Part shown: one piece after another, positions 47,180 to 56,444 of the stretch
Layout of the letters: the number at the start of each line of letters is the position of its first letter
Numbering within the stretch: the stretch's first letter is position 1
Assembly (NCBI GenBank): GCA_025024175.1
Contig: QCXZ01000138.1
Location: 46,471,092-46,535,091, forward strand
DNA: 64,000 bases
Direction: 5' to 3'
DNA from: Rhyzopertha dominica
Taxonomy: Eukaryota; Arthropoda; Insecta; Coleoptera; Bostrichidae
Notes under the pieces: generated by a model
Seen by the model: the letters and a program-made list of their open reading frames with translations, nothing else
What the model was told of the DNA's origin: nothing
Database searches by the model: none
Made by a program: the position numbers and the translations under genes

Positions 47180-47709
47180 TTACAATAGTGCACAATAAAA
47201 TTTATGCACGGTATCGATTATGTTCATTACATGATTCGTCCTGTACCGATTTTCCATTTCCAGTATATGGCGCACTGAATTTCTCCATGCATTGATACTC
47301 GTTATTTCAATTTCGTGTCTAATTTTTAGCAGCATTTCATTGCTAAATTTTCCACCGGTGTTCCCTCGTCGAATTATGTGTTTCAACTGCCCCCATATCA
47401 TTTCAATGGGGTTCAAAATGTAATCGTAGAATGGTGTGTCCACATTCAGAAGCGAGAATGTCAACTTTAAATTTCTTTGAATTTTTTTTTGCACCAAGCA
47501 CTTAAACAATTGTTTTTTGTGTAGTCCTCTTCGAAATATAAATCTTTTTTTCTTAAAAACTCTTGAATGGTTGCCTTATTAGTTGTGTTTGGAATTTTAT
47601 CCAGTTGCTCCGAATGGTAACTAGCGTTGTTCATTACTACGACGCTGTTTGTTGGCAATTTGGACAATAAAATATTTTTGAACCAATTTTCAAACACTTC
47701 CGCATTCAT
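47180..47709 (-). pseudogene. Second DD82E-like transposase relic
   Basis: Two overlapping minus frames cover the catalytic half. The first has FENWFKNILLSKLP and VVVMNNASYHSEQ, where the second catalytic Asp has become Asn. After a frameshift near 47490 come YILNPIEMIWGQLKHIIRR (Glu kept) and a C-terminus ending SVRHILEMENRY. Order and spacing are those of the element at 19270-20229, but identity is low. The N-terminus and terminal repeats were not found. Confidence 0.65.
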
Positions 47710-48413
47710 ATCAGAACGATAATAGGCTTCTTTTAAGTTTTTACATAAATATGTATACTAATTGCCCCACGGCTTAAAATCAGCAATACTCTGTTTGACC
47801 AGTTGCCCTACGAAATGTATTTGTCACAAACGCCTCTTAATAAGTGGCTAAATGTAAGCATATATGTAGGTGTGATTGAATAAGTAAAAAATATTGCACT
47901 TGGTACGCTTAAATGCTGTAAAACTTTAAAATATAAGTAAACGCATATGCTTTCAATACAGTTTATAGTAGGACTAGAATAGTTCCGATTTCTTCTTATT
48001 AAAAAAAATATACAGGTAGAAACTACGTTTATGACCCTCAGGATTTAAAATTTTTTTAACCTGTGATGAAACAGGGCAGAGGACGATTGTACACCGCGAT
48101 CAAAAATTAGAAAGTATATATGGGCTGCCGCGTTGAAATTGGAATGTCTACCATTCATGGTTATAAAAATTGATACTACTCATTAAATTAGGAAAGAATA
48201 CGATTTAGTCATACATTAAAAGCTATTAGATGAGATATATTTGTAGTTCAAATAATAATACCAAATAATGCTCATTGATCTATGTGTACGGAAAAAAATT
48301 CTAAAAAAGCCTAAACACAATTTTTGGATACTGTCCACTCCGCTGCAAAACAGTGGAACGTGCCGAACCCGTTTGTTATTTACGACAGCTTCAGATAATA
48401 CTTATAAACCATT
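47710..48413. other. AT-rich stretch between transposon remnants
   Basis: No gene recognised. Confidence 0.35.
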
Positions 48414-48421
48414 GTGAGCGG

Positions 48422-49567
48422 CAGGGTTGGCAAAAAACGTTTTTTAAACTAAACAAAACAAACAGTTTTTTTTTAATTTAAACATGTTTAAATTGTTTTA
48501 AACATGTTTTTTCTTACTTAGTTGAAAACATGTTTAAAACGTTTTAAACACTGTTTTAAACATGCACTCTCATGCAAATTACTATGTGTATTAGTAAAAA
48601 TAAATACGAGTAGATGACGCAAAGCGTAGCAGTTGTCTAAAAATCATTAGGTGACTACGATTGCCTGTTGTCATTTGTATTCGATGTGTACGAGTATGGC
48701 GTTTACACGACAATTTTAGTTATTATGAGCCGGTTTTTCTTTTCTATTTTAAGCGAAAATCAAATCTGTTCTTAAAATCCAGACCAATCACATACTGGTT
48801 ACTGGGTTGATTTTAGCTAATATCAACTTTAACAAAGAGAATAATAACCGACCTTGTATGTTTAAAGTTTAAAGTTCAACAATTACAATGACCAGTAGGA
48901 GGAATAATGCAGGGTGGAATTACTTAGACAAAATTAAGGTGCAAAATAGTACAATGCGAGCTCGATGTAAGAAGTGGAAAAAAGATATGCTTGCACTAGT
49001 AAAAATATTTTATTTCTTGTTTATTGTTTTTTATATTCCCAAGTTCTGATAACTATTTGTTCTATTATGCTAAATATATAATTATCTAGTAAGTGTTGAA
49101 TGAACGTTTTATTTATTGTTTTGTTGTAATGGACCAGAAATACAATTTTTTATGTTATGATAAGGTTAGGATTTTTATTTGTTGTTTTAAAATGTTTGTA
49201 ATTTATAGCTACAGAAAAAATGTTAAGTTTATTATTAATTTCTGTAACTGTTGTATCGATAAAAAACTGGGCCTGGTTTTGAATTCAATTCATTTTTATG
49301 CAAATGTAAGGTGACATTATGTAGATATGTAATTACTAATAATCTTTTTTATCTATTTGTGAAGGGTAAACGAGTCGAATAGTAATAATTAATGATTCAC
49401 ATACAATAGTCGTAAGAAAACACTGTTTAACACATTAGTATAAAAAACACTGTTTAAAACAAATGATTGAAACATTTGTTTAAAACAAAGTTTTAAACAG
49501 AAGCGTTGTTTTAAACAAGTTTAAAACATTCTGTTTTAAACATTTTGTTTTAATCATGCCAACCCTG
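48422..49567. mobile_element. Non-autonomous hAT transposon with perfect 8-bp target duplication
   Basis: The ends are cagggttggca and tgccaaccctg (the left reads caggg..ggcaa as in hAT elements). Both flanks carry gtgagcgg (48414-48421 and 49568-49575). Length is 1146 bp. The first 140 and last 140 bases are packed with tttaaac/gtttaaa motifs in both orientations, as in subterminal transposase-binding arrays. A 73-codon ORF at 49093-49314 has no transposase features. The 8-bp duplication is intact, which implies a young insertion. Confidence 0.88.
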
Positions 49568-49639
49568 GTGAGCGGTAATCGGCTGTTCGTATTGAGTCTC
49601 ATAGATTGTCGCTTGAAACTATAAATTCTGAATTTTTGC

Positions 49640-50425
49640 CCTGATTCGTCCTTTTAAATTTTATGCATTATGGGGCCGATCAGCATAAATACGATTTTTC
49701 AGATACCCCAACAGGAAAAAATTAAGCGGCTTCAGATCAAGGGAACGTGCTGGGCATTCTATCGCTCCGCGCCTACCAATCCATCTGGAAATATGGCATT
49801 CAAATATCCACGAACGTTGACTGCAAAATGAAGCGGTGCGCCATCTTGCTGAAACCATATCTGTTCAGAAGGACGCGCAGCATTTTCACGATTAGGGGAC
49901 AGGCGAATAAGTTCTGGTATAATATGTTCGCACAATATCTGCAATTATGTCAATTCACATTACCATTGAGGCAAAAAGTCGCTTCATCAGAAAACATAAT
50001 CCAATTTAAAATGTTTCTATCTTCATGTATCATGTTCATAGCAGTTTCGCAAAATTTCATCCTCCGATCGAAATCATCATAGCTCAGTTCTTGTGTAGAT
50101 AAGTGAATTTTGTATGGATGAAACTTCTCTTATTTCAAAATTTTCTAAACAGCACGCTGTTGTATGGTACACTTGGGATTCTCTTGCACGTCTAAAAGGA
50201 TATTCAAGTTGCTTTCCTCACTCGTAGCAACCTTTAGACGTTCTAGTTTTGACTATTTTTAACTCCGCCGGTTTCGTCAAAACTTTCGAATGTTTTAATC
50301 TGGCAATTGGTTCACTATCTTCATGAATTGCGTTGTAGAGTGCAACTACTTCCGAATAACTTCGCATTCTATCTCCATAACTAATCATCGTCAAAATTTC
50401 GATGGTCAGTTAACTGAGGCAATGC
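49640..50425 (-). pseudogene. Mariner-like transposase with DUF4817-type helix-turn-helix, decayed
   Basis: The minus frame near 50410 begins TIEILTMISYGDRMRSYSEV then ALYNAIHEDSEPIARL, an N-terminal DNA-binding domain. Broken frames follow. Then IWFQQDGAPLHFAVNVR (second catalytic Asp in QQDGAP), GLVGAE, and in a shifted frame PARSLDLKPLNFFLLGYLKN, where the DDE glutamate/aspartate block is usually SPDLTPLDFFLWG. Several stops and frameshifts. It sits just beside the hAT element on its right. Confidence 0.65.
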
Positions 50426-50924
50426 GATTGGAAATCACAAAATGAATGATCACCAATCACGAGGAAAATGGAGACACCTGGAGTTTTTATTCTTACTTAG
50501 CGATAACGAATGTGGTTTTTACCCGCAGTTTTTTTGTAAGATCCACATTTGTTATCACACTTTTCACAACTCAGAAGCAATCAATTGTACAAGTGTAATT
50601 CATTTTTGAAATCAGGAAAAATATACTTTTCACCCTTTCACCTTTTGATCCCCATTCCCATTAAAAAAAGCAACTTTCGTCCATATCTCGGAAACATGAG
50701 CTGACACCATGCCCTAGGTCCATGCACAAATTCAGAAAAATTGATCGAACAGAACTGAAATATCCTGCTGGTTCCATACTTTGTAGCGACCCTGTATACA
50801 GTAATAAATGTATTATTATCAGTATTCTAAACATCATTATATTCCGTAAAAAGAATGGAGTGATTAGGAAGTACGCAAACTCCAATAACGCTACCGAAAC
50901 AATATTTCCCAACTGCTACTGATG
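50426..50924. other. Repeat-rich stretch
   Basis: It ends near gcgaccctgtatac, a terminus-like string, so part of it may belong to the mariner-like element. No coding signal. Confidence 0.3.
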
Positions 50925-51260
50925 GTTTTCGCGCTCGGTTTCCAAATCGTCGTTGTGCATCCGAACGCAGATGTATTTTTGCTCCCTGTTAAATCGCTGG
51001 CTTTGATGGCCTCGCCTAATTTGTATCACAAAGGGTTTAGATAATCGCGTTGGGCCCGCGGCCAGAAAGGCGATGGCACAATTCAACATTTGATATACGC
51101 ATCCTGCGGAATGGTGGAAAATATACATAACCGCTGATGGCGGGCCGGGCCATGCCTGCTGCAGACGGGCTGCTATGGCTGGCCACAATTATGACAGTAA
51201 ATTATATCGGGCGATTTTGCAATAGCCACGGCGAATGGATGGCGCTATAAACGTACAACA
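50925..51260. promoter_or_regulatory. GC-richer non-coding island, candidate conserved element
   Basis: About 330 bases with base composition unlike the flanks, no transposon signature, and ORFs on both strands without recognised domains. It includes homeodomain-type cores (aattatgacag, taaattatatc) near 51190-51215 and an even mixture of C/G blocks. A regulatory conserved element is an inference from composition only. Confidence 0.25.
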
Positions 51261-51761
51261 TGAGTTAGAAGGAATAGGTGCTAAGTGAAATATTAGGAGA
51301 TATGGGTATGCGGGATATGAAATTCGTTGTTTATGCAGCAGCGACGGTTTTTGGGGATTGGATAGGCAACTGTTTTCCTTTTTTTTACCTACCATAAAGA
51401 AGGGGAGGTGATTAATCTGGTCACCTCAGTAGTGAACCATCCACAGATCTCTATACTGCAAGAAACTTTATTATTAACGCAAAAAACGCACGCCTCCATA
51501 AACTTAAATTTATTTACAAGAACAGTGTTACTTTGACAAAATTCGGTCTAACTCTAATGTTACTACCTACTTATTTATTACAATACTAATACGCACACGA
51601 ATCTAAAGTGCACACGTTAAAAAAGGGGGTTTATAAGCGTTTGTGCGTTTGAGATAGTTTTTACCACGACACTCTGGTATTAAAGCAAAATTGGGCAGGC
51701 TCGCTTACCAATGTTAGTCGTCAGTACCTGAGAAACGTTCAGGCTACTCACTGCATTCCGG
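51261..51761. other. Non-coding stretch
   Basis: No gene recognised; mixed composition. It may share a repeat unit with the tandem array that follows. Confidence 0.3.
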
Positions 51762-51877
51762 TGGCGAAGCGTCAGGGGTATGCTACTCGTTGAGGGTGGT
51801 AAATGGTATGCATCGGGGATGGCGAAGCGTCAGGAGTATGCTATTCGTTGGGGGTGGCAAATGGTATTTGCCGGGGG
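51762..51877 (+). repeat. Two-copy 58-bp tandem repeat
   Basis: Copies at 51762-51819 and 51820-51877 each start tggcgaagcgtcagg and continue through a gtatgctaytcgttg block. They differ at several positions. Confidence 0.8.
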
Positions 51878-52257
51878 TCGCTGTCAGTTTGACAGCAAAA
51901 ATCGTAGTTTTTCTGACACCTTACCGGAACGTGGCCAAAATGTAATTTTTGCAAAGGGGTAGCCGTTTTCCAGCTCGGAGTGTACCCCAAGGGAACAAAC
52001 GTCTGGGAGATCAACTTTAAAACTGGTAATTAACAACAAAGGATAACTGGGATCACGCCTGACGTTTAGAGGGATTTTTAGCGGGGTTACTTTTTTTTTG
52101 TAATCCTGTGGTAACTAGGGAAACCTGTAATTCGGTCTCGCTACCAAAGGTCGCTACATACTAGTTTAATATTGTGAATGGGGTTTTCACAACAGGGATA
52201 TTAAAACTGATTTAGGTTTCGTTTCATCAAAAGCCGTTAGTGACATTCTAAACTGAT
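51878..52257. other. Non-coding stretch
   Basis: Contains gtcagtttgacagc (a short palindrome) near 51888. No gene recognised. Confidence 0.3.
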
Positions 52258-53770
52258 GTATGTATGTATGCATTTATTTAGCAAAAACTGCTAGTACAGT
52301 TCACAGTCTAATAGAATAGTAATTATACATTATCTATACAGTAAGTACATTTTTTGTCAAATACAATTATTTAACACTAAAATTAAAAGAACGCACAGTT
52401 ACTTTTTCTTTTATGTATCCCGGAAGACTATTGTACAATCCTAAACCATCACTAAATAGTTGTTTCTACTCATGCGTGTTCCGTGAAAATTATATATTGT
52501 AATGCAGCTTATTACGAACATTATGGGAATGTACATCGGCTCTAGTGTGTAACTGTCTTTGTAAGTAGTCTGGCAACAGACTTTGACTTAATTTAAAAAT
52601 AATTGTAACATTCGCAGCCTCTATTTGCTGTTGAATATTTAACCTCTTAAGGTTTTGTAACATATAATACACCGGAGTATATCTACCCACACACAGTATC
52701 ACCCCGCTTTATATCTTCTTTTTTGCACACAATTAGTAAGGACATACAGTACATAAAATGAGGATAAACTATGGTTTTATACACTAAATTTCTACTGTAC
52801 ACTGACAAATTTGTTAAAATGCGAGACAAAAATCCTATATTTTTCCCTAACTTTTTTACATATTTCGTCAACAAAACATGTGGAATTTAACTGAGGATCT
52901 AACATCACTCCAAGATATTTAAGCTGCCCTACAAATTCCAATTTTACGTCACTAATATAAATACCATATTGCTGTTGATAATATTTGTTACAGTTATGTT
53001 TAAATCCTAAGACCATACATTTAGTTTCAGCCGGTTTGTACACAACCACTTATGTAGTGTATCTAGTTTCGTGTTTAGAGTGTCTGTTAACTCTTGGTGA
53101 TCCCGACTTGACATAAAAACCAATGTATCTAAGCAAATTAATAGATGCGTTATGCAATACATCGCGTACATCGTTTATGTATATATTGAACAGCAGCGGT
53201 CCGAGAACACTTCTTTGTGGCACCCCCAAATTATTTTCGATTAAGCCCGACACTTGACCATTTACCTTAACTTTTTGGGTACGATCTGTTAAATAACTGT
53301 TGAACCATTGGTAAGCATTATCCACTATCCCGTGCATACGTAGCTTTTGTAAAAGTCTGCGACGATCAATTGTTTCAACGGCTCTTTGCAGATCAAGTGC
53401 AACACACAACACAATATTGCCATTGTTTATATCACGGCTCCATTTAGAACACACGAACTGCAGTGCTGTTTCGCACGAGTGTTATTTTCTGAAGCCCGAT
53501 TGCCCCTCGTATATTATTTTACATGTCTCGATGTATTTTGTTAGCTGCATGCACACTACTATTTCCAATATTTTTTCCACGACTAGCAACAAATTAAATG
53601 GTCGAAGATCAGAAGGCCTTGCAGGTAAAGCGACTTTTGGCACAGGTATTACCAGGCTAACCTTTAATTCTTTCGGTACACGCCCCCTGATTAATGGCGT
53701 ATTTATCAAATAACGCAAAGGATACCCCACAACCATAAAGATAGTTTTAAGCAACTTAATTCTCCATCTG
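52258..53770 (-). mobile_element. Truncated Jockey-like LINE, RT and downstream domains
   Basis: The minus strand reads, in order: INTPLIRGRVPKELKVSLVIP and RPFNLLLVVEKILE (RT fingers), IYEGQSGFRK, LDLQRAVETIDR (first RT Asp), GVPQRSVLGPLLFNIYIND (the usual PQG is PQR), a damaged stretch where YADD should be, FVGQLKYLGVMLD and VYPHFMYC (thumb). The 3' end at about 52258 carries a tgta/taca microsatellite-like tail, as in many CR1/Jockey-type LINEs. It is 5' truncated, with frameshifts and a destroyed active site. Confidence 0.75.
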
Positions 53771-53849
53771 AAGCTGATCGATGGGGAATTCGCGCCTTGA
53801 AATTTAGGAAAATTTGAGGATTTTGGAATACCCGGGATGCCGAAGATAT

Positions 53850-54270
53850 TTTCTTAGTCTTAGTCTTTTTGGTTTAGACGGCGTCTGATTTTGAAATTAA
53901 GTCAACGTTTCGCCCGCACTTCTAAGGGGCTTCATCAGGATATGAATAAGAAGTATGGAATATGGTACAAACCTAATGCGAGAAACACGTTCGAACTGAA
54001 CCAAATTCCACTCCGGCACTATCGACTCGCCCACGTATAATATCGCCAAATTCTCAGCGAATTTTCTGAAGGACCACGCGATGAAAACACCTTATCATGT
54101 CCTCAATTCCAAATACTTTCTAAGTATGCTATCGGAACTCACCCTCGACCCACGGGACATTCTGGTCAGTTTGGATGTCAGCCTGATATATTCGCAGNCT
54201 TGGTAGAACCTTGGTGGACCTTATTGCACAATCAGACGCGGTCTAAACCAAAAAGATTAAGATTTTAGTT
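53850..54270 (+). mobile_element. Penelope-like element fragment between inverted flanks
   Basis: The plus frame at about 53998-54196 gives TIDSPTYNIAKFSANFL, then VLNSKYFLSMLSEL and DILVSLDVSLIYS, the Penelope RT block around the first catalytic Asp. It is flanked by an inverted pair, tttttggtttagacggcgtc (about 53864) and gacgcggtctaaaccaaaaa (about 54234). A hammerhead-like core lies between the left flank and the RT. The rest of RT and the GIY-YIG endonuclease are absent. Confidence 0.65.
53908..53938 (-). ncRNA. Hammerhead-ribozyme-like core of a Penelope-like element
   Basis: On the minus strand CTGATGA is followed by a GCCC...GGGC stem and then GAAACGTTGAC. Both conserved boxes match the hammerhead consensus exactly. 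A CGTC downstream (about 53879-53882) could pair with ACG to give a short stem III and a GUC-type cleavage site. Hammerheads are known parts of Penelope-like element ends, and the adjacent RT fragment supports this. Confidence 0.55.
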
Positions 54271-54457
54271 AAGCCTGGCCGTGAAAGTTTACGTTCTTAC
54301 ATATTTTCTGGGAGTTTTGGAGATGTGCACACAAAAGCAAGCTTTCTTTAGATTTTAAATAATACTTAATCACCTTTTGTGTATATTTTACTTCTGAACC
54401 GAAAAATGTATAAATTATTACAATTATTTTATCGTATATTAATACCCAATTTCTTCT

Positions 54458-54901
54458 TTACTTGTTACGTGTGTAGCCTTCAAGCAAGAGAAATGACACA
54501 AGCCCCTCTTCTTTTCGTGAAAACATGGTCTTTGTAAACTCTTTTATCAAGTGAATATAGGCGAACATTGATGTCGGTCTAAGGGTATTTTCAATGAGAA
54601 ACTCAATGGTAAAAACCACAGTCCCATATCTATCGCATAGTAATAAATGTACTAAGATTGAGTGGCTAAAACCTAACGAAAGAGACTTTTTGTATTGAGT
54701 TTGTAGTGCTACTGCAGAACGAACAGATCCCAAGGTGGTTTTGCGATCTTCGTACGAAGCCTTTCCTTTGTAGAACTGGTATAGACCTGAAAAATAAAAA
54801 TATAGAGGTAGATATAAAAATTAGCGGTTATTAAATTAGCAAAATTTAAATTACTCGTAATAAGTGTGCACAGATCATCTTCCGGCGATTTCAATTCCTT
54901 T
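54458..54901 (-). CDS. Two linked exons of an unidentified gene (3' end)
   Basis: Exon A 54901-54855 and exon B 54786-54458 are joined by a 68-nt intron (acga|gtaatt ... tttttcag) with matching phase. Together they read KELKSPEDDLCTLITS then LYQFYKGKASYEDRKTTLGS and go on to a stop at 54458, ending LEGYTRNK. No repeat or transposon domain is recognised, and the sequence is not low complexity. The middle has a hydrophobic run (HSILVHLLLC). I cannot name the family. The upstream exons are not found, so this is either the 3' end of a gene whose start is beyond 55 kb or a pseudogene. Confidence 0.35.
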
Positions 54902-55139
54902 CTAAGTCAGATGGAAACTACACTTAAAGATATCAAGAATAAATATAAAAACAACAACCGATAAGCAACAGTTATATGAGGGCATGAAGGATGGGCGCGT
55001 TACTATCCCCAGCATAGCGCATTTTGTTTAAGTTTCAAAAAAAAATTAAAAAGGCTAAAATAAAATATAATTCCGATCACATTCTCAAACCGACAATTAA
55101 AATAAAGGTAATTTGGAATATTCTAAACTCATTCAATAC

Positions 55140-55375
55140 TGCAATTGACATTGGAAATAGTGGGCTTTAATGGAAATGCTGGAAAACTGATTGACTCTTA
55201 CTCAGAAAACCTCAACCAAAAAGTCATGATAAAGGATGACAGTGGTTCGCAAATCGTATCAAAATCCTAAAGTCCCAGCTGTGGTCTGTCGCAAGGCTCA
55301 ATACTAGGCCCACTTATATTCTAACTATATGTCAATGATTTGCCTAGTAGTTTTAGGGCCCATAAGCCAAAATTG
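55140..55375 (+). mobile_element. Short LINE RT fragment
   Basis: The plus frame reads LIDSYSENLNQKVMI, a stop, then CGLSQGSILGPLIF and LYVNDLPSS, the PQGS block of a LINE reverse transcriptase with the proline replaced. It is orphaned and dead. Confidence 0.6.
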
Positions 55376-55390
55376 ACTTTAGGAGTGTAC

Positions 55391-56100
55391 GTTTCGAGGT
55401 CGCACGTCTAATTTATGCGGGTACCCCGTCCGAAGTTAAGAAAAACTTCCAAAACTCGCGAATTCTCTAAAAAAAACCCTTGATGGCGTCTCGCCCCACT
55501 GCGGGCCCTGCCCCATCGATATCCAGGCGTCGCGACGGCAGCTATTCGCTTGCATCATCCGTAGTCTGTAGCAGAAGATTTTAGAGCATTGGCCCCAACA
55601 CGGACCCCTGCGGTACGCCGTCGATCGAAAGAAACCGATTTCGCGGATGTAGGTTTCGCGGTCGCGCGATTAATTTATGCAAGTGGCTTGTTCGAAGTTC
55701 CAAAAAAAGCTCGTAAAACCCGCAAATCCCCTAAAAAAAAGCCCTCGACGGCGTCTCGCCCCGCTCCGGGACCTGCTTAGTCGATATCCAGGCGTCGCGT
55801 TGTCAACTATCCGCTTGTCTGTAGTTTGTAGCAGATTTTGGAGCAGTGGCCCCAACACGGACCCCTGCGGTACGCCGTCGATCGAAAGAAATCGATTTCG
55901 GGGATGTAGGTTTCGAGGTCGCGCGTTTAATTTATGCAAGTGGCTTGTCCGAAGTTCCAAAAAAAAAACTCGCAAAACCCGCGAATCCCCTAAAAAAAAG
56001 CCCTTGACGGCGTCTCGCCCCGCGCCAGCCCCCAGCTCAGTCGATACCCAGGCGTCGGCAGCTCCGCTTGCAGCAGCCCTAGTCTCTGGCTCCCGCCGGA
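55391..56100. repeat. Three-copy tandem repeat (about 260 bp) carrying an RT motif
   Basis: Units start at 55391, 55653 and 55910 with gtttcgMggtcgc, giving periods of 262 and 257. Each has an A-run, a tctcgcccc block, and the first two contain ccctgcggtacgccgtcgat. On the minus strand the last reads IDGVPQGSVLGPLL, the LINE reverse-transcriptase B-box motif. The third unit is cut off and merges into the CpG-rich promoter island. Confidence 0.8.
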
Positions 56101-56362
56101 TGCTGTAGGGTAGGTGTGTGTGTGTGTATGTGTGCGCGCTGGCGAGGGTAGGGCCGGCGTCCAGGGCGCCGTCGCGAACCTCTCGGGACGGCGCGTACGC
56201 ACTTCGCGTCGGAGCTTTCAGCGGTCCACAGCGGCGGGCTGGGTGCGTGCGAGTGCCTGATTAGACGAGTGCAGTGTCCGTTCACACCACAGGGGACTAT
56301 ACACACACTCACACAAGACGACGACTATGGCTGTGAACCACCATGCGGTTGGCACATGAGAC
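56101..56362 (+). promoter_or_regulatory. CpG-rich promoter and 5' leader
   Basis: GC-rich and CpG-rich, sharply unlike the flanks, with a short tg repeat at 56110-56133. It leads directly into a coding first exon. An upstream ATG at 56326 opens an 11-codon frame that stops at 56358, three bases before the main start, which could reduce translation. Confidence 0.5.
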
Positions 56363-56444
56363 ATGCTGTGGATATACTGTGAACTGGCCGTCGTCGCCGC
56401 GGCGGCGGTCCTCCACGTCGGGGCGGCCGTCGCTTCGAAGAGAG
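56363..56444 (+). CDS. First coding exon of an unidentified secreted or membrane protein
   Basis: The frame MLWIYCELAVVAAAAV then LHVGAAVASKR is a textbook signal peptide (hydrophobic core, small residues before the cleavage area). It runs into a strong donor, agag|gtaagg. It ends in phase 1. No second exon was recognised in the remaining 7.5 kb, so the first intron is long, as for many insect cell-surface genes. A competing ORF from 56343 is Arg/Pro/Ser-rich and crosses the splice site, so I reject it. Confidence 0.5.

Noticed and set aside
55589..56108. ORFs of 63-143 codons on both strands of the tandem array
   Set aside because: Produced by GC-rich repeat units; the only recognisable peptide is the captured reverse-transcriptase motif.
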